Below, in pieces: positions 47,526-64,000 of a stretch of DNA of 64,000 nucleotides; the stretch's first letter is position 1; each line of letters opens with the position of its first letter. The position numbers and the translations under genes were made by a program. The stretch is from Eleginops maclovinus. Its lineage: Eukaryota; Chordata; Actinopteri; Perciformes; Eleginopidae. The notes under the pieces are model-generated. The model was given only the letters and a program-made list of their open reading frames with translations. It ran no database searches and was not told the DNA's origin. Where the stretch lies: contig NC_086354.1 in NCBI RefSeq assembly GCF_036324505.1, forward strand, positions 19,654,707 through 19,718,706. Direction: 5' to 3'.

Positions 47526-49908
47526 CAACATAAAATGATCAGATGGGTGGTAAATAAAAAAAGTAATCTGAATAAACCACTTAATTCTTTTTTTGGGGAA
47601 TGTCACATGTGATTAACGTTCATCACAAACAGTCTGAGTAAAAATGCTAAAGTTGGCCTTGATTTTAAGACTTAATAATCCAGAAAACCCTTTTTAAATA
47701 TAAGAATCATGTTTCATTGTCTCCATTGCTATTTGGACTCATTGTAAATCACCCACACAGAAAAAGAAGTTCAGTAAAGACGGATTGTGAACATGCTGAA
47801 TCTTTCACAACCTCGCTCTGAGCAAATGTGAAATGGCTGATGTGTTGGAAAGCTCAAGAAGAGCTACTGTGAAAGTCTGCACCACAGAGAAAATGGTTTC
47901 CCCAGAGAAACACAAGAGACAACAGCTTTCACTCCTTCCTCTTGTTCTTCCTGTTGTCATACTTCAGACCTGTCACTGTTGAAAACATACTGTGGGATGT
48001 AATGGATGTCTTTTCATCATTGTCTCTGTGCTAATTGGAATCGAGTCTGTGGGTAGATAGGTCCATTTGGTCAGGCTTTTAACTCCAGTTAATGTGTGAG
48101 AGCTATTTGTCTGAGCTTGTGCTGGAATCAAAATACAGTCACTGGCCCGAGGGAGAAGTGAGGTTGCTCTAGTCGAAGACAGTGAAGATTCTCCTTGAAA
48201 ACAACAACTAAAAACATGTTTCCTTCTGGGAATTTTAATATTTGTACTAACTATCTTGCTTTGTTTGTCAAACTCTGAAATGACAGCAGTTCTCTCAAAG
48301 TAGTTTTCAGCTTTAGCTACGGTGATTTGTATCAAACATATTGCATCAAATATTTGATGAATACAACAAGACCTGTTTCAGCAGTTCAGATTAATGTGAT
48401 AATGGGAAGCTATGATTGAATCCCAAATGAGTAATTTTGTACCCAATCATGTAGAAAAACACCAGAATTAATAAATAATACATTGTGTCATGTTTAAAAG
48501 ATTATTTGTGCATTATTTACAACTAATAATAGTTATAATATTCCAGAGATCTGATGTTTGTCAGGCGCAAATCCAGCTTATGTTTCTATGAATATTTCAT
48601 TAGTGCTGCTTTTTTTCTAAGCTTTTTTGTCAATTATTCATGTTTATTGTAATGACGTCTTGACACGAAAGCCCGGACATTGTTTGGATTTCTCTCAGTA
48701 ACAGAAGTACAACAAAATCAGCTTTAGCTAAGCAAAGATGGATCCGTCAAGAGGAGACAGTATATTTACTGAAAACATTTCTAGACCCTGAATTTCAACA
48801 TGTAGGACTATTTGTATAATCCCCCCCAAAAAAAGCATACATTACTCAGGTTGGATTGACGGTTTGTTAAACATGACCGTGCCCAAGAAAAACTGAGCCT
48901 TGATCTAAAATGAAACTGTAAATGTGGGGCCTGTTTCAATGAGTTTCTCTTCCAGAAAATGGGCTTGAAGACCAGTGCCAAAGAAAAAGAAAAGATAGGG
49001 AAGTCTGGAGATATTGAGAGCCAAATGAAGGAACTGTTGGATATGATCCCAATTCAAAAAATAGCTTTATCCTTAAAAAGGACCAACACACATGACCTTA
49101 AAAAAAAAAAACAATGACTAGGACACAAACTCCTCAACTCTGGGAAACCATTATTCGCACTTTTTAGACCCTAAGTCGTATCGTCTCTGGTCAACAATTG
49201 AGCCACACAGCACCAGCTGAGAAAACACTGCTAACCAAGGACATCCATACAAGCTAGCTCGGTGGGAAGTCAATGAAATGGTTATATAGTGAAACATCAT
49301 CCACACATAAACTAAAACACATTTCCATATTCCATTTCTGGAGAAAAAACATATTTGAGTGAGGAAGGGACACGTAGGGCATAAGATGTAGAGCAAGGAA
49401 TGGAATAATCTAAGCTCAGTGACCGTACAACCTTTCATAAGTAATAAGGTGACTGGAGTTGTAGGTACGCAGGGAGGGGAGATTTGCAAGATTTTATCAC
49501 ATGAGGGTAAAGGCATATTAATCATAGTCCGGAAACACACCAGCACAACGGTAGGGAAGGAACTCGGGAAAGGTTAATGTGTGGAAACGGATGTAATAAT
49601 GTGCAGTGTTGGAATACTAAACATGGTGCGTTCAATATGCAGCAAAGCAATCAGCGCACTTTGTCACATGTCATTGTACATAAGGCAATGCTACGCACAC
49701 TGCTGGCAAAGAATATGATGACAAAATGTACACCATCTGCCAAACAGCATGAATTTAACAATAAAAACTGAATTGTTTGTGTGTGGGAAGCTCAGCTAGT
49801 TATAGCCGTCAGTTTGAATTGGAGTCAGCCTTTCCTACATGTCATTCCCTTTTTCTCATATTTCCTGCATCTCTGTTCAGACGAATAATCTCAAACGTCA
49901 TCTTAATC
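47526..49908. other. Intergenic, no gene recognised
   Basis: About 2.4 kb. The open frames at 47973-48335 and 49151-49546, both minus strand, have no domain and no splice support. No repeat was recognised. Confidence 0.45.
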
Positions 49909-49935
49909 ATCAACAACAACAACAACAACAACAAC
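49909..49935. repeat. (CAA)n microsatellite
   Basis: About nine CAA units. Confidence 0.95.
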
Positions 49936-52900
49936 CCGCATTTTAGGCAAATAATCCTTCTCGAAACCTCCTCAGACCGAAACTATTTTCAGTTCCATCT
50001 CTGACTCATTTATGACCTTGATAATTACAATAAAGAGCGGCTGTGGAAAGAACAAAAGCAAAACTGGCACTAAGTAAATCCAAACTTGATTGATTTAGCT
50101 CAGTGGCTTTTTGACAGTCCACCAGGCTACAAGCTTTACATCTCTGTTTCAAATGCAGAATCAAAGAGACTGTGTACTCATCAGCAGGCTACAGAGCTGG
50201 CGATCTCTCTCATTGTCTCGCGGCATGGATGTGTTGGCAGCCGGCCCTGGTACTCATGGTGCCATTGCTTCCCGCTAATGAATGCAGACAAGAATTTCAA
50301 AGGCCATATTGAAAAGTTGCAACATAGCGTTCATTTTTCAAGACATGTAATTCCGCTGACAGTGACAGCATTGGAAGAGACTGAGGGAAAAAAATGAAGT
50401 GAGCAGGAAAAGATATCAAATGGAGAAGGTATGTTTTTATCAAGGAAACCATATCAGTGTCTGATCTCATGAACTCATCGAGGAGAGCTTTTCATTTCCA
50501 GAGCACCTTGTTCGCAATTTTTATGTGATCAAGGATGTTTGGAATTTCTAGTTAAAACGAGTTTGATTTCATTTGAAGAAAAGATAAAAAACATCCACTT
50601 TATGTTGTTTCAGTAAGCCCATAAAAAGGGACTAGAAGTAAATAAAATCCGTAAATCCTTCCAATAAAGCAGGTTTTAGCAGCATTTACACTGACACACC
50701 GGCTCAAATGTAACCACTTTGCAGCCGTGAATCATCTAAATCAGGGGGGCTTGTACGGTCAGTGAGGGTCCAGAACCATAACGCATGAAATTACCTGTTC
50801 TTCAAATTCATTCAACACACCATTACCTAAACTGCCCTTTTTTCAAAAACATTATTCTTACTCAGAGAGATTTACAAACACGTTTCTGAAAAGCAATAAT
50901 TTTGAATATTTGCTGAGCTAAACATTAATGCAAATCTGAGCCTCACGACATCAGCAGAGCAATTTCCTTTTTTTTCTGCTGTGAAAAGGACTTGTAATAA
51001 GCATGTCCCTGGTTCAGAACAACAATCCTAGCCTTCCGACACAGTATTGTGCAACATCAATCAGGACTCTGGATACTAATGGAGCTTCAGTGGCCATCAG
51101 AGACGGCAGCCTGCTGATAGATGAGGGAACACGGCACAAACAGCCCCATGTAGACACAGAAAAAACACAAACAGACTCCCATCAGTCGGCATGCAAGAAA
51201 TGATAATGTTTTATAAGGGGCATTGCTGATCTACCCACAACACTGAGATTCACAGATATGGACAGCATAGTAATAATAATACGTGTGGAAGAAGAAGAAG
51301 TCATATCTTCCTATGGTACTGCTTTACTGGAAACAGTATTTGGGAGGGAGACTATTTAATTGGACCCCAATTAATCACAGTAATTGGCTTTTCTGCAACC
51401 CAGGGGTGTTACTGGCCAATAGCTGTTAACCTTTTGTCTCTATGGCTAATGTTGTCCCCCTTACTATTAATATACTGGTGGGCATCATTTCCAAATGACT
51501 TCTGGGAATAATTGTCATAGTCTCTCAATGAGGGGTTGATTATCTCCAACTGTTTATTTACAAGAAGTAGATTAGTCTAAAAGTACCTTGAATTCGCATA
51601 CAGACGCACATTTATGTCTGTGAATTTATGGATTACAATATCTAATATCAAAGACAGAAATATCACAGAATAATTGTGTTGCCCGGTGTTTTACCTCCCT
51701 GTTTTGTCAGATTACTGCAGCATTATGTAAACTGTTCAGATGGAACTCCGCTGGCGTGGCCTTTGTCAAGTGCTACGTCTAGTGAAATTGGTTTTCATAT
51801 TGCTGTGTGCAATGCAACACTTCACATTATTTGCCACTAAATATCATGTGAATGTTAAATGAGAACTACAACGTGGGTATTCTGCATGTGCCGAGTCTGT
51901 ACATACAGCTGGTGCCCCCCACAGACCAGGAAATTAGCGGTACATTAGGCCATCTGTCAGGAAGCAAAAAGCAGATTAGGACCCAAATAGACACAAAGGC
52001 CAAATGGGTTAACAGTAGGGAAGAACCAAAAGGTGGCCAGAGATGGGTTATTATTTGACATTGTAAAGAGGTCCTTGATCCTGAGCCACAGCTTCTCACA
52101 AGGATACTGTGATTTAGTACATATTAAAAAGGACCGTTTAAGTTACACCTTTATTTGGTTTTGGAATGTTTGTTGTCCCATGCCATCCTAACAATCCATC
52201 CTACCTTCTACACACGTTGTTGCTCAATAAAAAAGACATACTATTTAATCTTTCTAATCCTGACAGACAAGACACATAATGCCTACAGCAGCGAGAGAGG
52301 ATGTAGTCACTTCTATCTCAACACATGTTGTTTTTGGGCATCTGCTAAAACGATTATTGCTTTCCTTTTTTCAGAGAGCTGTCTCAATATGTTAAACTGA
52401 CAGTTACTAGATTCACTCCAGAAGATCAAAATGTGCGACACAAGTCACATAATAATTCTAACATTTTCAATTCACCGCACTCAGATTTGTAATTGAGGAG
52501 CTAAGCCGTTTGTGTTCCCGACCACTTCATCATCGCACTCCTTTAATTACTTGGGTGAATATTCATGCATATCATAGCAAGAGCAATCTTCTGATATCGC
52601 TGATGCATTTATGAGTCAGATGTTTTGTACCCAGTGAGTAAAGGGTACCAAAACAGCTAAATCAAGTGCTCTTGCTAAGGGCCATAATTGTGCTCAGTTT
52701 ACGTGCCAGTGGGTTTATCCCCAACCCCTTTGACTTCCTGTTATGTGGAGTATTTACACTGCAGCGTCATCACGTATTAATTAAAATTCTGTCAGTTTTT
52801 GCCTAAAACAATACAGCCGTCTAGACGCTCAGTCGGAATTAATTTATAAAGCTTAGCTATTGATGCTATACTTTTGTGAATTTGCTGTCAAAAGCTGCGA

Positions 52901-55600
52901 TATACATATTAATTATAAACAAACACTTCACTTGTCACAGATGAAAGTGCATCTCAGAATGAGCCTCCAAAGATAATTTGCACAATTAGCAAAGCTGAAC
53001 TGATTAATATTGAATGCATTCATGTAAACAAACAGCATCAGCAAATACTGGAAACTTGTCTAGTGTCTGTGCATCAAAAGTCTAGTCAATCAATTTGAAT
53101 TTAGATTTCCCCACAGTCTAGTTGCAGTGTTAAACCGACGCTCCCCTCAAATATCACCATGGATGAGATTGGGGAATAGATGATGATAAACTTCTCAATC
53201 AAAACATTCATTCACATACTGAGCCCAAAGCCAGATATTACAAGGATTGTGTTTGGATTATTTTTTTACCCGTAGTATAAACCTATTGCTTTGAGTTACA
53301 TAACACTATTTTGAAAAGGCTTTGCTCAGTGTAAAGCATGTGAAGGATATGTAAATGACTACCTACCCTATCTATGACAGAAGCCATGTTGAGCTTACAA
53401 TGTAGCCAATAGTACTGGGAATTAACTATGTGAACGGCCGCTGTTCAAAGCCAATGAACAATTGATCATATCTATAGATGAAGTTTGAAGTAAACAGCCT
53501 ACATAGGAAACAAGCTGAAAGAATGGCAGCAACTGTTCTATATAATCCACTGTATTTCTGTATCATGGCCATCATGTTAGCACAGCATGGAAAATCAGCA
53601 CCATCATTTCTTCCAATGACAGCAATGCTTCGACACAGCATAGGGTTGATACAGATTGCTCCAGCAGAAAGACAAAAACACATAGTGCTGCATGGAAAAA
53701 CAGTTGAACCTGGTGCCATCTGGCAACACAATGTGTTAGCATATTAAATCAACACAAGCAACACTCTAAATTAAACTCCATTTAAAAAAAGGAAATCACT
53801 TTGAAATCTGAATTTGTATATCGTTTACCTTCCAAGCAACAGAAGGGATAAAACGATTGCCATCCTGGTGATTTTCAGAGTTGTAAAATCTTTCCTTGTA
53901 GTGCTATAAACTGATGTGCAGTATTTTGGCGTCTTGTAAGTGCTCATACTCACAGTCAATTACTCAGACCAACCTTCCTGAATGATATTTCATATTTTAA
54001 CTACCTGCACTGAGCAACATGCTGTTTCCAGTATGAACGCCAAACGATGCAGCAGAACTATTTTCGTGAGCGTTGAAATCACACATAGATGGAAGGAGAC
54101 AATTTATTCTATTCAAGGTTTTGCAACATTGATAGGCAGCATGTCCAACTGAACTACATCCCATCCTCCATTACAGAAGCTTCCCACAAAGCCAATCGTA
54201 AATGGGAATCATTAGGGGAAGAGGCTGTGTGCAATGCAACAGTCATAACTTACATCCCTACAGCAACACAGTGTTAGCTGCTATTAAAACTAAGGTGCAC
54301 AATGGAGCCATAGGAAACAAATTGCACAACCTATACATGCTATTATTCATCGTCACTCATACAACAGCATGGGTTTTTTTTATATAAAAGATGCCATAGT
54401 CAAAGAACCAGAAAAATGCTCAGCTGCTGTAGAGGAACGTTTTGCACAATTGCACACAGATTGCAGCTGCATAGTAAGAGTTTGGACAAACACAGCTAGA
54501 CGAGACTTGAGCTCAAGGTGCTTTAGCTTGTTCAAGTATGCAGCACTTACCTTAGCTTTGTATTTGTTTGTGAAGAGTCAACATCTTAGTCCCACGTCCA
54601 AGACAAGAGAACCCCACTGATAGGAGGACCACGGATGACATTTTACAATGATATCCTGAAAATGACATTGAAGGATAGTTGGCAGGCTTCCTGATTATGA
54701 GATGCTACTTGAGGAGCTACAAAATTGGGAAACAAATACAGTGGCCAGTGCTTGAAATTGACATGTCACAATTGTTTTTAAGTTGATATGGCTTATAGCA
54801 AAGAATAGCTTAATTGCACACCCAGCTGTTCAGGAGAAACATTCATTAGGAGTCATTATGTACTCTAACTTACCTAAAAAAATAAGTATTGTATTCACTC
54901 TCCATTTACCAATGCGTATGCTAAGTGTGAACAAAAACAATAACCTTGTGTGCAGCTAACGCAAAGAACAATCTGAAACTCATTATTTCTCTGTGATATT
55001 TGTCTTGGCCTAAAAGCTTTTCTGTTTTGCGCGCGTTACTATTTTGTGTGCTGAGCGCTGACATTTCGCAGGTGAGCTGTTGCTGTACCTGAACGCATCT
55101 TGTGTCCAGGAGCTGCAATCGCGTGATGATTATCTCCAGGTTAATCACTCAGATCGACCACTTTTATATTGCCACACTGTTTTAACAATGTCCTTTGATA
55201 CATTGTTAAAACCAAATATTAAGTCCATACAGATCCATATAAAATGACCGCCACGCTGCAAAAGGGGCCTTCCATTTAACTTGTGTATGTCACGTGAGTG
55301 CAGCAGCCAACCTCAGGTGTTCTTTTTTAAAGAGCCAGGATCTTTTGGATCCACTAAACAATACGAACCCTCACTTTTGGATCCCGAACGGCCTACCAAC
55401 TCTGGCTTTTATTGTTCAGCCAAATTTCGCAATGTACTAACCCAAAATGTGTACGAGTGCAAATATATTATAATCAGATACAACCATTCCATGTGATAAT
55501 AGTCTGGACTACCTAATTTAATAATTTCATGAATAACATAAATACATTTTTTGGGGTAATTTTGGTTCATGTTGACCAGACATAATATGCTAATTTGGTA

Positions 55601-55732
55601 CACTATGCACTGTTAAAATGGTGATGGATCAGGATGTAGGATATAGCTTCCTCATACTCAAATACAATACATGTGTTAGTCTCATTGGTAACATAAACAA
55701 CAGAGACAGGAACCATTTCTCACAGCAGGTAT
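55601..55732 (+). repeat. Diverged duplicate segment, copy 1
   Basis: Aligns without large gaps to 58727-58870. The strongest shared parts are the ACTCAAATACAA block, AACATAAACAACA followed by AGGAACCATT, and the final GGTAT. By eye, identity is around three quarters. No family was recognised. Confidence 0.7.
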
Positions 55733-58726
55733 ATTTATTTTTGATTTCATTAACATGCAAATGCTTTAAACACATTTACTTAAGTCAAATTGAAATGCTA
55801 GACGACTACTTATAATACAATGTTAAAGTGGTGTTGATACCTACAGGAACAGCTGGAGATACATTGTTTAAGAGATAGAAAATAAGTTCAATACCACCTG
55901 CCTATCATATTTAGCTCCTCCAGGAGACAGTTGGCTTGCCTTAGCATTAAAAATAAATGAATACTTATATCCCCATCTAAATTCAACACATTACATAAGA
56001 TTTGTTAGCTTTAGATGTCCCAAACAGCATTTCGTTTAGTACCACTTCTCACATTTCTTGGCTCTTTCATATGTTTTATATTCAATTTAAATTATAAAAT
56101 CGTGTGGAGTGATGGAATCAGTGATGTGCTGATGTGTCTGAGAATGTCTTACTGCCTTTTGTCGAGTCATCAATCAGTTGTAATAGAAAGTCTGTGTACT
56201 GTATATTCAATTTCTTTTTTTCATATAGTTTATTTATATTATTGTATTATATTCATTCAACATGATTTCTCAAAAGGTTATGTTTAATTTATTTGTTAGA
56301 GTTGTTATGATTTAAATTGAATTCCCAACTCTAACTCCTCTTTTAGAGAATACATCTTCTGCAGCTGTGACAACCAATTAGTGTTACACAAAGCATGTTT
56401 TTAGAAGAGAGATGATCTTATACAGTGCAAGTTGTTAGAAAAATAACATCCAATTAAAACAGCTAAATCTTCTATTGAAGCCTCCAAGCAATGACTTTGC
56501 AATCTCTAATTATTTACATTGCATCTCTTCTGTGGTCATTTTTATGAGGTTTTTGTTACATATTGACTAAATGTATGCATTTACATCTGTGTGAATACCA
56601 AAAAGCAACATAATGAATGTTGTCTTATATAGCGAAGTGAAGGTAGCAGAAGAAGTTGTCAAGGGAAGATGATTATTTCTCCTTTGTGTAGCTTAGCCTC
56701 TAATGGTTTTTCATTGCCCTCATAACTATAGAGGGAGGCTTAGCTCATTATGGTCTATAATCCAATCTGAAAGCTCCCTAAATTCGAGGTGCAAAGACAT
56801 ATCAATATTGTCCTTGGTAGAGAGAGAGCGGGGATATTTAACAAAGTGGCACAGAGAAAATGTTAACAAAATCACTGTGACAAAAAACATTTCTGGCTGA
56901 AAGTGAGCTCTAGCTGCAATACAAGGTACAAGGTTGTAACAATGTTCCCTCTGTATTCTTTCAGTCGGGTTGGTCCACTGCTGCATAACAAGTCCCACTA
57001 CTGCTGGAGAACTATAATTGTGATGCTGAAATGCTCTGTCATTAGGTAAACCTATGTTGTTAGAAAGGGATTTTTTTGTGTTATATGCGTTCAAAAGCAC
57101 TTAGAGTGAAAAATCCAATATGAATGAGACATTGTGTTGTGTACATCTAAAAATGATGCAGCATTAACTTATTTAGGTTTATCCTTAGGCTCTATCTTTA
57201 TAAAACACGCCATGCATTCAAAAATATTAAAGACAAATCATACTTACCAAAACTCCATAGTACACTTGGAAGTGGGTGGCATGGAGATGTGCTGCCAAGC
57301 TGCAAGCTGTGTGAAACATTAACTTTTCATCGCCTTGTGACATATATGCTTATATATTCATCTAATTTCTCCCGGACTGTCAAGAGCTTTAGAGAGCATT
57401 CATCAGAGTGAGCAGTTATAACAGTCCCTGTATAGCTGTAGCAGAATGTTACGTAATCTCTCTTGACGTGGAAAAGTATGTTTTGTAAACAGAGTACGTT
57501 TCATTCATTTCTTTTGCACACAAGATTTGCATAATTTGCGTTCTCGTTGTTTGAATACAAAGATGCCAGATGCCATAGCTGTCAAATGCCCCCTGCCCAC
57601 AACAACATAAACACAGACACACACACCTACAAATATAGACACTTGTACCCCTGCCAACTAGAAAATCCCTTCCCCCAATGATTCAGTATGTTCATAATAG
57701 ATTTAAGTGTAACAATATGCTGATTTCCTGTATATTTGTATCACAATTATTCAATTAAGCTTCAGGTCAAAAGGCTGCTATTTGTTTGACTGACATACCC
57801 TCTTAATTCTGCTGACATTTTCTAATAGTTTCAACCCTATTTGTTTATTGAGTATTTACTTGCTAATAGGTGATTTAATTGCTCTAAACAAACGATATCT
57901 TTCTGAAACACATTTCAGCACTGCCCAGTGCTCACATCCTTGAACAATGACAAGCTTTCAGGGAGGACAAAATTAAAATTCAAAGGCAAGGCGGTTCATT
58001 TTAGTTCCAGGAACTGCTGTGTGAATACCACTTGACTGATTTTAATCACATTCCTATTTATTTCAGTTTAGAGCTCGGCATGACTTTTTAAAAGCCTGTG
58101 GTGATGTTCACTTCAGTTTTCATAGTGCAACAGCACCATCTAGGAGGTCTCTGCAGGTATTATCATTGCTCACTGAAGCTATTAGATATTCACTCTAAAA
58201 GCCTGGCCTTCACAGCACTGCTGGAATAGCAAACATTTATTTGCAGAATAGGTTTTTGCTAAGAGTACTTTATCTCCCTGTCTGTTATACACTCCACCGA
58301 CTCAGGATTATTGTTGCTTGTCTGTACTGGTTCAGTTATAAGACTGCCAGGAGGAATGAGTCAGGGGATATGATTGGTATTTGGCAAATACAACAGAATC
58401 TCTGTCTGAGAGACCTTGCAGCATTAAGTGTGTGGAGTGTAAACAGAATTTGCATTAAAAAGCTCGCATCTATCGAAATGTAGAGACAACTCAGTTGTTT
58501 TTTTTATAAGGATTATTGCTTTATTAGATAAAATAATAGGTGAGAAAATCGATCACAAACACTGAAGAACATTTTGAAGTAATGGTGTTAAAGGGGTGCG
58601 CACAATTATGTAAGACTTTATCATTTCTCTCAACCTTTGGTTATATAACTCAACTTTTTTTCTTAACTACATTTATTGGAAAGCTGTAATTAGGTTCTAC
58701 ACAGTGCCACTTTTTATGAGCTATTT

Positions 58727-58870
58727 AAATACACAGTATGATTCACCATTAAAATGTTTGATAGTACACAAGGAAGGATGTATTTTTCTCCCACTCAAAT
58801 ACAAGCTGCAGGTGTGAGCCTCAGCGGAAACATAAACAACAAAGGCAGGAACCATTCATGAGAGGGGTAT
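58727..58870 (+). repeat. Diverged duplicate segment, copy 2
   Basis: Partner of 55601-55732, about 3.1 kb downstream in the same orientation, about 950 bp upstream of the CUB/ZP start codon. The shared core is the ACTCAAATACAA block and AACATAAACAACA with AGGAACCATT. Confidence 0.7.
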
Positions 58871-59440
58871 GTTATTGCTCTTCTTCGACAAGAAACCAAG
58901 TTAGCACATTTCCAGAATGTCAAACTATCCCTGTGAAGTGTTTGAGGTTATTCCATTTTTTGGGGGGCCCCCTACTGTCTCACACTTTCAGCTGCATCTC
59001 AAATACTTCATCTAGGGCAAATAAGAAGAATGTTTTGTGTGATTACTAGCTCTCATGCTCAATAGTGTACTGCAGCTTACTGACTGTGCTTAAAACCCTG
59101 ATGTAGCTATTCTAATAGTAACATTGCACTTGAGAAAGTGAGATATTTATCGTGTAATGTGTACGTGTAAAACTGAAACCATCTCACACACCGGTGCATT
59201 TCTTAATGGACTTACGTAACCATTCAAAGTTAAGATGTTGGTGTCTTTGTGTCGTGCTTGAGCTGCTTTTACACAAGAAAGAAAATTCTATGCAGTGCCC
59301 CTTGCTCCAAGACCTCAATAGTTCTGGGCTCCTCCCTCTCACATTGCTCTAATGAATCCATTTATATAAGTGACAAATGTGATCATCCCCTTCTCTTTCT
59401 TCCTGTCTCTTTTATCAACTCCATTTGCAGCTTGTGTTCA

Positions 59441-59550
<110 letters not shown>

Positions 59551-59816
59551 ATCATTAAAAATGTATAGCAACTCTCCAAGCATTGTCCTGACAAGCCACT
59601 CATGCTCATTGGGTATCAGTCATTAAAATTTAGCAAAGAGGCCAAAGCGTGGGCTACGTAGGTATCGGGTTTCTCATTCAGGCTGTGGATGAATTTTTCA
59701 AAGTCCTATTACCTCTACAGGCACGGCTGCTGATGTCTCAAGGCTGTGTGCTCTGTTGTTTGTCTCTGATGGTGTTGTAGCTAAGGCGTGACAAAAGCAG
59801 AATCAACAATAAGAAC

Positions 59817-64000
<4,184 letters not shown>

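Larger units (their letters stand above)
49936..59440. other. Intergenic, 9.5 kb without recognised gene
   Basis: The long region directly upstream of the CUB/ZP gene. No exon could be supported. It contains a diverged duplicated segment (55601-55732 and 58727-58870), annotated separately, and a TAAT/octamer-like cluster at 52543-52572. The open frames at 50086-50397, 53426-53747 and 56726-57100 lack domains. Distal 5' untranslated exons of the CUB/ZP gene could lie here but cannot be seen. Confidence 0.45.

Noticed and set aside
49151..49546. 131-codon minus-strand frame
   Set aside because: Cysteine- and leucine-rich but with no motif, conserved start context or splice signal.
53426..53747. 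Overlapping 101- and 89-codon frames on opposite strands
   Set aside because: Mutual antisense shadows with no domain. I saw no evidence for either being real.

Overview
This is vertebrate nuclear DNA, almost certainly from a ray-finned fish and probably a percomorph-type teleost. The evidence is spliced exons with GT-AG introns, tRNA-derived fish SINEs, Rex1/Babar-like and Rex3/RTE-like retrotransposons, Tc1, hAT and TTAA-target DNA transposons, and dinucleotide microsatellites. There are no operons and no prokaryotic features. The species cannot be named from the sequence.

Only one convincing host gene is present, at the right edge. From 59817 a plus-strand gene runs off the window: a signal-peptide exon, three consecutive exons that each encode one complete CUB domain, then the first exon of a zona pellucida (ZP) domain. 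This is the layout of a CUZD1-like secreted or membrane glycoprotein. All junctions from exon 1 to exon 5 are phase 1. About 432 codons are visible; the rest of the ZP domain and the C-terminus lie beyond 64000.

The first ~59.8 kb has no exon I can recognise. It is AT-rich intergenic DNA, or the intron of a gene whose exons lie elsewhere, scattered with mobile-element remains. From left to right: an internally deleted Tc1 element (121-~535); a 5'-truncated Rex3/RTE insertion with a perfect 12-bp target duplication (2292-2720); a minus-strand SINE (7393-7641) next to a 2.4-kb 5'-truncated Rex1/Babar copy whose 3' UTR holds a 36-bp minisatellite (7661-10097); a TTAA-type element with a nested Tc1-like MITE (12493-13307); two plus-strand tRNA-SINEs (16725-17061, 31727-32060); a TTAA-type element (26184-29808) split by a complete but decayed hAT transposon (26491-29463); a second, unsplit copy of that TTAA element in reverse orientation (40460-41112); an L2-like LINE fragment (~42480-43105); and two old copies of a fish-wide interspersed repeat (~43735-43980, ~47265-47525).

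The most interesting structure is the pair of TTAA elements. Each carries a short coding exon with an ideal start context and a downstream GTAAGT donor, and the exon's peptide resembles the cysteine-rich P2X7-ballast-like family. The intact copy at 40.5 kb serves as the empty site for the hAT insertion at 26.5 kb. Family names come from motif recognition only, since no database search was possible.
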